Shown here one piece after another: positions 55,992 to 63,147 of a stretch of DNA of 63,147 nucleotides. Source of the stretch: Erythrobacteraceae bacterium (lineage in GTDB: Bacteria; Pseudomonadota; Alphaproteobacteria; Sphingomonadales; Sphingomonadaceae). A program made the position numbers and the translations under genes. Within the stretch, counting starts at the first letter, position 1, and the number at the start of each line of letters is the position of its first letter. Location: NCBI GenBank assembly GCA_027489065.1, contig JAIYAM010000054.1, positions 1 through 63,147 on the forward strand, given 5' to 3'. A model generated the notes under the pieces. It worked only from the letters and a program-made list of their open reading frames with translations. It did not search any database and had not been told where the DNA came from.

Positions 55992-56642
55992 ATGGCAGAC
56001 ACCCCCGAAACCGCCAAGAAGACCCCCAGCAAACCCGCCAAGGGCGGTGCTGCGGCGAATGGCAACACGCCTGTGAAGGCCGCCTCGCGCAAGACCGCGG
56101 CGACTGCGGCAGCCGCCGATGCTGCCCCGCTGGCAGCGGCCGACGCTGCGCCTGCCTCCTCGCAGGTGATCGAAGCCAAGAGCCGCTTCAACGCCGCGCT
56201 CGAGGAAGCCAAGGCCGGCGCCGCTGCGCTACGGGCCGAGGCCGAGAACCGCATCACCACCGCCGGCGATCAGGCCAAGGGCAAGGGTGACGACATCGTC
56301 GCCGAGGCCAAGGCCTATGGCGAACAGGCACTTGGCAAGGCCGGCGAACTGGCGGTCGAGGGCAAGCGCGTCACCAGCGATGCCATTGCCTCGCTCGGCA
56401 AGGTGGTCGGCGACACAGCCGCGCAGATCGACGAAAAGCTTGGCGCGCCCTATGGCGATTACGCCCGCAAGGCGTCGCGCACGCTTCAGGAAACCTCTGC
56501 CAAGCTCGAGGCCAAGAGCGTCGAGGAACTCGGCGAGGACGCCCGTGAGGCGGTCCGCAAGAGCCCCGGCGTTGCGGTCGGCGTGGCGGCGGTGTTCGGC
56601 TTCTTCCTCGCACGGATCTTCAGCGGCGGCCGCCGGCGCTGA
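55992..56642 (+). CDS. YqjD/phasin-like membrane-anchored helical protein
   Basis: 216 residues, ATG with AAGGAG seven bases upstream. The first 55 residues are Ala/Lys/Thr/Pro-rich and disordered, followed by long amphipathic helices (ARKASRTLQETSAKLEAKSV) and a C-terminal membrane segment (VAVGVAAVFGFFLARIF) with a basic tail. This is the layout of YqjD/ElaB proteins that tether ribosomes or envelope. First of four genes in this operon. Confidence 0.68.
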   Translation: MADTPETAKKTPSKPAKGGAAANGNTPVKAASRKTAATAAAADAAPLAAADAAPASSQVIEAKSRFNAALEEAKAGAAALRAEAENRITTAGDQAKGKGDDIVAEAKAYGEQALGKAGELAVEGKRVTSDAIASLGKVVGDTAAQIDEKLGAPYGDYARKASRTLQETSAKLEAKSVEELGEDAREAVRKSPGVAVGVAAVFGFFLARIFSGGRRR

Positions 56643-56662
56643 TGCGGCCCTGAGCACCCGCG

Positions 56663-57103
56663 ATGCTTGACACAGAGCCCGGCTCGCCGCGGTCGGCGGA
56701 CGATACCCTCGCTGCCCCCATGTCTGGCAACGTGCCCGGGCCGGAGATTGCCGAGGACGAGGACAGCGCCGGCCTTTCCGCGTTGAAGGACGATCTCACC
56801 GCGCTGGTCGAGGACGCGCGCACCTATGCCGCGGCCGAGATCGCTTTCCAGAAGACCCGCGCAGGCCTTGCCGGCAAGAAGGCGGGCCGCGCGCTGATCT
56901 ATCTGGTGCTGGCGCTGGTGCTGCTCAATCTTGCGCTGATTGCGCTAGCGGTCGGCGCGGTGATTGCGCTTGCCCCGCTGGTGACGATCTGGGGCGCGAT
57001 TGCCATCGTCGTCGGCGTGCTGCTGGCGGGCGTCGTGCTGCTCGTCATGCGCGCGGCATCGGAAGGCAAGGTGCTGGGCGCGATGTTCGGAGAGGACGCA
57101 TGA
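56663..57103 (+). CDS. Phage-holin-family (DUF1469, YqjE-like) membrane protein
   Basis: 146 residues; after an acidic start the DUF1469 core has a helix (FQKTRAGLAGKKAGRALIY) and two strong membrane segments (residues about 79-100 and 108-130). The family name refers to holins but it is a chromosomal YqjE-type protein next to YqjD-like genes. ATGA overlap with the next gene. Confidence 0.8.
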   Translation: MLDTEPGSPRSADDTLAAPMSGNVPGPEIAEDEDSAGLSALKDDLTALVEDARTYAAAEIAFQKTRAGLAGKKAGRALIYLVLALVLLNLALIALAVGAVIALAPLVTIWGAIAIVVGVLLAGVVLLVMRAASEGKVLGAMFGEDA

Positions 57104-57507
57104 CCCAGCTTCCCGCCCGCTTCGTGGAAGACCGGACCTTGCGCGACAAGGCCCGCGCCGTGCTCGCCGAGGATATCGCGCGGCTCCAGGGCAGCCTCGA
57201 GGAGGAGAGCATCACGAGCCGTGTCTCGTCCGGCGTGACCTCCTCGATCACGACCCGCATCCGTACCGGCGCACGCGACGTGCTCGACCAGGCTAAGGCG
57301 CAGGCAGCCGACAGCAAGGGCGTGCTCGCGCTGCTGATCGGCGCGATCCTGCTGTGGTTCAGCCGCGAGCCGATTTTCGCGTGGTTTGAAGAACTTCGCG
57401 GCGATAGTGACGACACTGACGCACTCACCCAAGACGAATTGAGCCAAGACGCCGCACCCCCTGAAGCGGCATCCGCAGGAGACCCCCATGACCAATCCCG
57501 CCACTGA
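57100..57507 (+). CDS. Small membrane protein, YqjK-like position
   Basis: 135 residues. N-terminal amphipathic part (RTLRDKARAVLAEDIARLQG), one membrane segment (SKGVLALLIGAILLWF, about 72-87), then an acidic tail (DSDDTDALTQDE). No known family. Overlaps the next gene by 20 bases in a different frame, which also supports one operon. Confidence 0.62.
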   Translation: MTQLPARFVEDRTLRDKARAVLAEDIARLQGSLEEESITSRVSSGVTSSITTRIRTGARDVLDQAKAQAADSKGVLALLIGAILLWFSREPIFAWFEELRGDSDDTDALTQDELSQDAAPPEAASAGDPHDQSRH

Positions 57508-58054
57508 CCAGCGCGACGCGCTGCGCGCCAAGATCGAAGCTTCCGAGCGCCGCAATGCCGAGCGCACGCTGGCCGAACAGGCCCGCGAAGCCGCCGGCGC
57601 GGCGGCCGAATACACCCGCGCCCACCCGCTGACGGTGATTGGCGGCGCGGTCGCCGCCGGCCTTGCCATCGGCCTCCTCACCCGCCCCGGACGGCGCGTT
57701 GCGGGCCAGGCGCTCCACTCTGCCGGAGAGGCTATTTCTGGTGCCGGCTCAAAGGCTTCCTCAAGCGTCAAGGGCCTCGGCACCCGCGGCGGATCGCGCA
57801 TCGGGACGGTGATCGGCGAAACTGCGATGGGTTACATCATGACCGCGCTCGACGAACTGCTCGACACGGCGCGCGCCGGACAGGACAAGGCGGCCGAGCT
57901 CGGCGATGCGGCGGGCACGCAGGCCAAGCGGCTTTCGGCGAACGCCTCGGACGCGGCTGCTTCGGCGACGGACAGCACGCTTGCCCTCGCCCGCAAGACG
58001 GCCGACGTGGCGGTCGGCGTGGTGCGCGACATCAGGCGCAAGACCAAGGGCTGA
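57488..58054 (+). CDS. YqjD/DUF883-like membrane-anchored protein
   Basis: 188 residues. A charged helical start (LRAKIEASERRNAERTLAEQ), a Gly/Ala membrane segment (LTVIGGAVAAGLAIGLLT), and a long helical tail rich in Ala and Ser. Second YqjD-like protein of this operon. Such proteins are stationary-phase envelope or ribosome-associated factors in E. coli; role here is inferred. Confidence 0.65.
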   Translation: MTNPATDQRDALRAKIEASERRNAERTLAEQAREAAGAAAEYTRAHPLTVIGGAVAAGLAIGLLTRPGRRVAGQALHSAGEAISGAGSKASSSVKGLGTRGGSRIGTVIGETAMGYIMTALDELLDTARAGQDKAAELGDAAGTQAKRLSANASDAAASATDSTLALARKTADVAVGVVRDIRRKTKG

Positions 58055-58137
58055 TCCCTGCTGGAGAGGAAGGCTTGCCCTCGGCGCGTCAGGCGCTAAG
58101 GGGGCGCGCATTCCTTCCTCCCCAAGGGCTTCAATCA

Positions 58138-58368
58138 ATGGCAGAAACCACCCCCACCCAGCGGCTTCACCTCGTCATGGGCGGCCGCGTCAAGGACCCG
58201 CGCGGCATCGAGTTCCAGGATCCCGAGAGCATTCACGTGGTCGGCGTCTACAGCTCCTACGACGCGGCCGTCGATGCGTGGCGCGCGCAGGCACAGCGCA
58301 CGGTCGATGATGCGGAGATGAAATATGTCGTCGTCCACATCCACAAGCTCCTGACTCCCGAGGATTAA
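58138..58368 (+). CDS. DUF4170 small protein
   Basis: 76 residues, ATG 58138. HLVMGGRVKDPRGIEFQDPE and YSSYDAAVDAWRAQAQRTVDDA with MKYVVVHIHKLL cover the whole DUF4170 domain, a small soluble protein conserved in alphaproteobacteria with unknown function. Confidence 0.85.
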   Translation: MAETTPTQRLHLVMGGRVKDPRGIEFQDPESIHVVGVYSSYDAAVDAWRAQAQRTVDDAEMKYVVVHIHKLLTPED

Positions 58369-58374
58369 TCGGGC

Positions 58375-58857
58375 GTGGCGGTGATCCGCCCCTACCGCGC
58401 CAGCGACGCCGATGCGCTTGCGGCGCTGACGCTCGCGGCGATCCGCCGGACCGCGCTTGCGGCCTATTCGCCCGAGCAGGTTGCAGCCTGGGCAGCGCGC
58501 TATTCGGTGCAGCGTTTGTTGGACGGGGCCGCGAAAGGCGACATGATCTGCGTCGCGGTGGACGATGCCGACCGGGCGATTGCCTACACCGTGCTCGAAG
58601 CCGGGGGGCATCTCGACATGCTCTATTGCCACCCGGATCACACCGGCAAGGGCCTCGGGCTCGCCCTGCTCGCCGCAGCGGAGGCAGCCGCGCGGGCGCA
58701 GGGTGTCGCCCGCCTGTTCACCGAGGCGAGCGAGCTTGCCCGGCCCGTTTTCGAGCGGGCGGGCTACGTCCTGCTGCACCGGCGGGACTTCACTATCCCG
58801 TTCGAAGGGACCGAGGTGGCGATCCACAATTATGCGATGGAGAAGCGGCTCGACTGA
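58375..58857 (+). CDS. GNAT-family N-acetyltransferase
   Basis: 160 residues with a GTG start, six bases after the DUF4170 stop. The acetyl-CoA loop is HPDHTGKGLGLALLAAAEAA (motif A), preceded by HLDMLYC. Substrate unknown; the fold is certain. Confidence 0.85.
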   Translation: MAVIRPYRASDADALAALTLAAIRRTALAAYSPEQVAAWAARYSVQRLLDGAAKGDMICVAVDDADRAIAYTVLEAGGHLDMLYCHPDHTGKGLGLALLAAAEAAARAQGVARLFTEASELARPVFERAGYVLLHRRDFTIPFEGTEVAIHNYAMEKRLD

Positions 58858-58870
58858 CCGCCCGGCGCGG

Positions 58871-58886
58871 TGTTCCACGTGAAACA
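58871..58886. other. parS centromere site 2
   Basis: TGTTCCACGTGAAACA matches the bacterial parS consensus TGTTNCACGTGAAACA exactly. It lies in the gap between the GNAT gene and a convergent small gene and is the intact partner of the one-mismatch site at 1033-1050. ParB loading here would organise the origin region. Confidence 0.88.
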
Positions 58887-58891
58887 CGCTG

Positions 58892-58950
58892 CGGGAGGGG
58901 GTCTAGAGGGGGTCTGGGAGGGGTCTAACGGGGGTCTAGCGGGGTCTGAC
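58892..58950 (+). repeat. G-run array beside parS site 2 (G-quadruplex-type motif)
   Basis: Six bases after parS site 2, five G-runs of four or five G alternate with TCTAGA, TCTGGGA, TCTAAC, TCTAGC. This meets the quadruplex pattern on the plus strand. The first three spacers are in the same order (TCTAG, TCTGG, TCTAA) as at parS site 1, where the array is on the minus strand. Confidence 0.72.
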
Positions 58951-58987
58951 GCGCGCTTGCGCATGTCTGGCGCCAGTCTGGAGACCC

Positions 58988-59272
58988 TCAGCGCAGCGCC
59001 GCCACGGCCGCCGCGACCCCGACGGCGAGCATCGCGAACAGTGCGCGGGTGCGGCGGTTGGCTCGGCGGTCTTCCCAGCGGCTCTCGTCGAGCCACCACT
59101 TGCCCTTGCCATCGGTGCGCAGGATGTCGAGGCCCTTCAACCGCTCGAAGGCGCGTTCGCGGGGGAGGAAGCTGGGCTCATAGGCGATGGCATCGGCCAT
59201 GCTGGTCGCGCCCGCCTCGAGGAAATGCCGAACGACCTTGCGCTCCGCAATCGGCCTTACCGGAACAGCCAT
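58988..59272 (-). CDS. Small membrane-anchored protein with wHTH-like start
   Basis: 94 residues. The first 60 (ERKVVRHFLEAGATSMADAI, RAFERLKGLDILRTDGKGKWW) resemble a winged-helix domain and the last 20 are a membrane segment (ALFAMLAVGVAAAVAAL). No known family name. Upstream greA is on the same strand. Confidence 0.65.
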   Translation of the reverse strand: MAVPVRPIAERKVVRHFLEAGATSMADAIAYEPSFLPRERAFERLKGLDILRTDGKGKWWLDESRWEDRRANRRTRALFAMLAVGVAAAVAALR

Positions 59273-59294
59273 GATGCGCCCCCGCTCTTTGGGT

Positions 59295-59771
59295 TCAGAT
59301 GAACTCGATCTTGTCGACGTGGTAAAACTTTTCGCCCGAAGGCACCGTCACCTCAATATCGTCACCCACTTGCTTGCCGATCAGCGCGCGAGCGAGCGGC
59401 GAGTTGTAGCTGATGCGGCCCTTGTTCGCATCCGCTTCGGTCTGGCCGACGATCTGGTAGCGGATCGGCTTGTCGTTCTCGTCGAGCAGGGTGACGGTCG
59501 CGCCGAACACGATCTTGTCGCCCGACAGCGTGGTCGGATCGATGATCTGCGCGCGGCTGACCATGTGCTCGATCTCGCCGATCATGGCTTCGACCTGGCC
59601 CTGCCGCTCCTTGGCGGCGTGATATTCGGCGTTTTCCGAAAGGTCGCCGTGGGCGCGCGCTTCCTCGATGGCCTCGACGATCCTGGGGCGTTCCTCGCGC
59701 AGCACCTTGAGGTCGGCGGTGAGCCGCTCGTAACCCTCGGCCAGCATCGGGACCTTTTCCATCGTCGCCAT
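59295..59771 (-). CDS. greA: Transcription elongation factor GreA
   Basis: 158 residues: N-terminal coiled coil with the acidic tip ([17 protein letters not shown] after DLSENAEYH) and the C-terminal FKBP-like domain ([19 protein letters not shown]). It stimulates transcript cleavage in stalled RNA polymerase. Confidence 0.97.
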   Translation of the reverse strand: MATMEKVPMLAEGYERLTADLKVLREERPRIVEAIEEARAHGDLSENAEYHAAKERQGQVEAMIGEIEHMVSRAQIIDPTTLSGDKIVFGATVTLLDENDKPIRYQIVGQTEADANKGRISYNSPLARALIGKQVGDDIEVTVPSGEKFYHVDKIEFI

Positions 59772-59886
59772 CTTTCCTGTGTCTTTCTCTCTCTTGTCCC
59801 GGCAACCGCCCCGGTTAGGGGAAAGAGCGACCCTGCCGTCCGATCCGCACGGCGTCAGGCACTCTCGATGTCGGGGGGAGTTTCAA

Positions 59887-62800
59887 TCAGCTCCCATAAT
59901 AGTCCTGCAAGGACCGGACTTCAAGCGACTCGGGCCTGATCGCCGAAATCGCCGCCGCTGCCGCCACCGAAGCGGCGGCCGTCGTGTAGTAGGGAACCTT
60001 GCCGGCGAGCGCCGCCTGCCGGATCGATTTGCTGTCCGACAGCGACTGCCAGCCTTCGGTGGTGTTGAAGATCAGCGCGATATCGCCGTCGATGATCCGG
60101 TCGACGATATGCGGCTGGCCTTCGGCGACCTTGTTGACCCGCTCCACGGCCAGGCCCTGTTCTGCGAGATAGGTCTGGGTACCGCCGGTGGCGATGATGC
60201 GGAAGCCGTGTTCGATCAGGCGTTTGACCCCTGCGACGATGACCGGCTTGTCGGTGTTCTTGACGGAGACGAACACGGTGCCCGATTGCGGCAGGACCGA
60301 TCCCGCCCCGAGCTGCGATTTCAGGAACGCCGCCTCGAAGGAGCTGTCGATCCCCATCACCTCGCCCGTCGACTTCATCTCGGGGCTGAGCACCGGGTCG
60401 GAGCCGGGGAAGCGTGCGAAGGGGAAGACCGCTTCCTTGACCGCCATATAGGGCAGGTCGCGCTTGAACGGGGGGAAGTTGCTGAGCGGCTCGCCCGCCA
60501 TGACGCGCGCGGCGATCTTGGCGACCGGCTGCCCGATCGCCTTGGCGACGAAGGGCACGGTGCGGCTCGCACGCGGGTTCACCTCGATGAGGTAGACCTG
60601 ACCATCCTTTACCGCGAACTGGATATTCATGAGGCCCACGACGCCCAGCGCGTGGGCGAGCGCTTCGGCCTGGCGCTCCATCTCGGCGATGATCTCGGGC
60701 GCAAGCGAATAGGGCGGCAGGGTGCAGGCGGAATCGCCCGAATGGACGCCCGCTTCCTCGATATGCTGCATCACGCCCGCGATGCGGACCTCGGTGCCGT
60801 CGCACAGCGCATCGACATCGCACTCGATCGCGTCACGCAGGTACTGGTCGATGAGCACCGGACTGTCGCCCGAGACGTTGACCGCGGTGGCAATGTAGCT
60901 GTCGAGCTGCGCTTCGCTGTCGACGATCTCCATGGCCCGGCCACCGAGCACGTAGGAGGGGCGCAGCAGCACCGGATAGCCGATCCGCGCGGCGACCGAG
61001 GCGGCCTCGTCGCGGCTGCGGGCGATGCCGTTGTCGGGCTGCTTGAGCTTGAACTTGTTCACAAGCTTGGCAAAACGCTCGCGGTCTTCGGCAAGGTCGA
61101 TCGCGTCGGGCGAGGTGCCGAGGATGGGGATGCCCGCATCCTCCAGCGCCTGCGCCAGCTTCAGCGGGGTCTGCCCGCCGAACTGGACGATCACGCCCAC
61201 CAGCTCGCCGTTCTGCTGTTCCACCCGCAGGATCTCCAGCACGTCCTCGTCGGTCAGCGGCTCGAAATAGAGGCGGTCGGAGGTGTCGTAGTCGGTCGAG
61301 ACGGTCTCGGGATTGCAGTTGACCATGATCGTCTCGTAGCCCTGCTCGGCGAGCGCGAAGCAGGCGTGGACGCAGCAATAGTCGAACTCGATGCCCTGCC
61401 CGATGCGGTTGGGGCCGCCGCCGAGGATCACGATCTTCCTGCGATCCGAAGGGTTCGCCTCGCATTCCGGTTCGCCGAAACTCGGAGCCTCGTAGGTCGA
61501 ATACATGTAGGGCGTGATCGCCTCGAACTCGGCGGCGCAGCTGTCGATGCGCTTGAACACGGGGAAGACGCCGAGCTTGTGGCGAAGGCTGCGCACCTCG
61601 TCCGCGCTGGTTGCGCCTGCCATGGCGACGAGCGCGTCATGGAGCAGTCCGGAGCGCTTGGCCTGGGTCTCGCCCAGTCCGCCCGCAACGCCCACCGAGC
61701 GCACCGCGAGGGTCGCGAGACGCCTGTCGGAGAAGCCCATCGCCTTGAGGCGCCTGAGGCCTGCGGCATCGCGCGGCAGCCCGTCCTTCTGGATTGCACG
61801 CTCGGCGTCGATGATGCCTTCGATCTGGCGCAGGAACCACGGGTCGTAATGCGTGACCGCAGCGATATCCTCCACCGTGAGCCCCTCGCGGAAGGCTTGT
61901 GCGACCTTGAGCAGCCGGTCGGGCGTGCGGCGGGAAAGCGCGGCGGTGATGATGTCGCGGCTCGCGCCTTCGAGCTCGATCACGCGGTTGAACCCGTCGA
62001 GTCCGGTTTCGAGGCCGCGGAGCGCCTTCTGCATCGATTCCTGGAAATTGCGGCCGATTGCCATGACTTCGCCGACGCTCTTCATGGCCGTCGAGAGGTC
62101 ATTGGCCGCGCCCTTGAACTTCTCGAAGGCGAAGCGCGGGATCTTGGTGACGACGTAATCGATGGTCGGCTCGAAGCTCGCCGGCGTCGCGCCGGTGATC
62201 TCGTTGGTAAGCTCGTCGAGGGTGTAGCCGACCGCGAGCTTCGCCGCGACGCGGGCGATGGGGAAGCCGGTCGCCTTGGAGGCCAGCGCCGATGAACGCG
62301 ACACGCGCGGGTTCATCTCGATGACGATCAGGCGCCCGTCGTCAGGATTGACCGCGAACTGGACGTTGGAGCCGCCCGTCTCCACCCCGATCTCGCGCAG
62401 CACGGCGATGCTGGCCGAGCGCATGATCTGGTATTCCTTGTCGGTCAGCGTCAGCGCCGGGGCGACGGTGATCGAATCCCCGGTGTGGACGCCCATCGGA
62501 TCGACGTTCTCGATCGAGCAGATGATGATCGCGTTGTCCTTGCGGTCGCGCACCACCTCCATCTCGAACTCCTTCCACCCGAGGAGCGATTCCTCGATCA
62601 GGACTTCGGTGGTGGGCGAGGCATCGAGGCCTTCCTTCACGATCTGCTCGAATTCGGCCTTGTTGTAGGCGATCCCGCCGCCGGTGCCGCCGAGGGTAAA
62701 CGAAGGCCGGATGATCGAGGGCAGCCCGGTGCGTTCCAGAACGGCGCGCGCCTGTTCCAGCGTGGTGGCGACGCCGCTGCGGGCGCTCTCCAGCCCGATC

Positions 62801-63147
62801 GCATCCATCGCCTCGCGGAAGCGCTGGCGGTTTTCCGCCTTGTCGATGGCGTCGGCCTTGGCCCCGATCATCTCGACGCCGTATTTGGCGAGCGTACCGT
62901 CGGCATCCAGCGCCAGCGCGCAGTTGAGCGCCGTCTGCCCGCCCATCGTCGGCAGCAGCGCATCGGGGCGTTCTTTCGCGATGATCTTGGCGACGATGTC
63001 CGGCGTGATCGGCTCGATATAGGTCGCGTCGGCGAACTCGGGATCGGTCATGATCGTCGCCGGGTTCGAGTTGACGAGGATGACGCGGTAGCCCTCCTCC
63101 TTCAACGCCTTGATCGCCTGCGTGCCGGAGTAATCGAACTCGCACGC
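59887..63147 (-). CDS. carB: Carbamoyl-phosphate synthase large chain, N-terminus outside window
   Basis: At least 1086 codons in frame to the window edge; the usual first 20 or so residues are missing. Both ATP-grasp halves are complete ([21 protein letters not shown] and [17 protein letters not shown], with the oligomerisation part between them) and the C-terminal allosteric domain is present. It makes carbamoyl phosphate for arginine and pyrimidines. Confidence 0.97.
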   Translation of the reverse strand, partial: ACEFDYSGTQAIKALKEEGYRVILVNSNPATIMTDPEFADATYIEPITPDIVAKIIAKERPDALLPTMGGQTALNCALALDADGTLAKYGVEMIGAKADAIDKAENRQRFREAMDAIGLESARSGVATTLEQARAVLERTGLPSIIRPSFTLGGTGGGIAYNKAEFEQIVKEGLDASPTTEVLIEESLLGWKEFEMEVVRDRKDNAIIICSIENVDPMGVHTGDSITVAPALTLTDKEYQIMRSASIAVLREIGVETGGSNVQFAVNPDDGRLIVIEMNPRVSRSSALASKATGFPIARVAAKLAVGYTLDELTNEITGATPASFEPTIDYVVTKIPRFAFEKFKGAANDLSTAMKSVGEVMAIGRNFQESMQKALRGLETGLDGFNRVIELEGASRDIITAALSRRTPDRLLKVAQAFREGLTVEDIAAVTHYDPWFLRQIEGIIDAERAIQKDGLPRDAAGLRRLKAMGFSDRRLATLAVRSVGVAGGLGETQAKRSGLLHDALVAMAGATSADEVRSLRHKLGVFPVFKRIDSCAAEFEAITPYMYSTYEAPSFGEPECEANPSDRRKIVILGGGPNRIGQGIEFDYCCVHACFALAEQGYETIMVNCNPETVSTDYDTSDRLYFEPLTDEDVLEILRVEQQNGELVGVIVQFGGQTPLKLAQALEDAGIPILGTSPDAIDLAEDRERFAKLVNKFKLKQPDNGIARSRDEAASVAARIGYPVLLRPSYVLGGRAMEIVDSEAQLDSYIATAVNVSGDSPVLIDQYLRDAIECDVDALCDGTEVRIAGVMQHIEEAGVHSGDSACTLPPYSLAPEIIAEMERQAEALAHALGVVGLMNIQFAVKDGQVYLIEVNPRASRTVPFVAKAIGQPVAKIAARVMAGEPLSNFPPFKRDLPYMAVKEAVFPFARFPGSDPVLSPEMKSTGEVMGIDSSFEAAFLKSQLGAGSVLPQSGTVFVSVKNTDKPVIVAGVKRLIEHGFRIIATGGTQTYLAEQGLAVERVNKVAEGQPHIVDRIIDGDIALIFNTTEGWQSLSDSKSIRQAALAGKVPYYTTAAASVAAAAAISAIRPESLEVRSLQDYYGS

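Noticed and set aside
56663..57103. Prophage remnant because of the holin-family name
   Set aside because: No phage structural, lysis or integrase gene is nearby; DUF1469 proteins of this kind belong to the chromosomal YqjE group.
59779..62295. Large open frame opposite carB, and comparable long frames opposite the chemoreceptor, VWA, acyl-CoA dehydrogenase and ppdK genes
   Set aside because: These are GC-rich antisense frames, with His/Arg/Gly-rich unconserved peptides; the opposite strand encodes well-known proteins over the same bases.

Overview
The window is GC-rich chromosomal DNA from an alphaproteobacterium. The mix of families (DUF817, DUF1343/NamZ, DOMON-like, DUF4170, HTH-RibB, a MerR-acyl-CoA dehydrogenase pair, DUF1206, TspO) points to Sphingomonadales, probably Erythrobacteraceae or a close relative. 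That placement is inferred from gene content and not from a marker gene. Two parS-like centromere sites (1033-1050 and 58871-58886) suggest the replication-origin half of the main chromosome, although parAB, dnaA and oriC themselves are not visible.

Layout. 1-5929: tail of a MoxR ATPase, a GFA-fold protein, parS site 1 with a G-run array, a soluble chemoreceptor, a VWA protein, DUF817 and an MFS carrier. 6005-13682: NamZ-like muramidase, TspO, DOMON-like protein, tyrS, PilZ protein, and a translationally coupled MFS-cysK-dienelactone hydrolase set. 13771-19986: an unusual M20 peptidase homologue, acyl-CoA dehydrogenase with a MerR regulator, hisI, a structured intergenic region that may encode a small RNA, comF and a methyltransferase. 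19983-26085: ppdK, glyS and glyQ, with a palindromic repeat between the last two. 26255-29213: a membrane/XRE/membrane mini-operon under an operator-rich promoter, then two tandem TraB/GumN proteins. 29354-35519: rplY, pth, ychF and small genes, DUF1206, a nucleotide pyrophosphatase. 35550-43516: mutL carrying an in-frame palindromic insertion, then the rod-shape operon mreB-mreC-mreD-mrdA-rodA.

43638-49007: a tRNA-Lys(CTT) gene followed by a 5.3-kb block that ends in a 29-bp near-perfect copy of the tRNA 3' end. This is the signature of a tRNA-targeted genomic island. It carries an IclR regulator, an extradiol-type VOC dioxygenase, an FAH-family hydrolase/hydratase, an SDR and an alpha/beta hydrolase, which together look like part of an aromatic meta-cleavage route. 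No integrase remains and a frameshifted Rossmann-fold remnant lies beside the tRNA, so the island looks decayed and fixed in place.

49164-63147: an exported three-gene set with an M48 protease, ribB (with an N-terminal helix-turn-helix) and ribH, a MarR-type protein, enolase, a YqjD/holin-like membrane operon, DUF4170, a GNAT acetyltransferase, parS site 2 with its own G-run array, greA, and carB running off the window.

Most of the window is core housekeeping. The parts that deserve attention are the parS/G-array pairs, the tRNA-Lys island, the structured region near 18.2-18.5 kb, the in-frame repeat in mutL, the XRE mini-operon and the HTH-RibB fusion.
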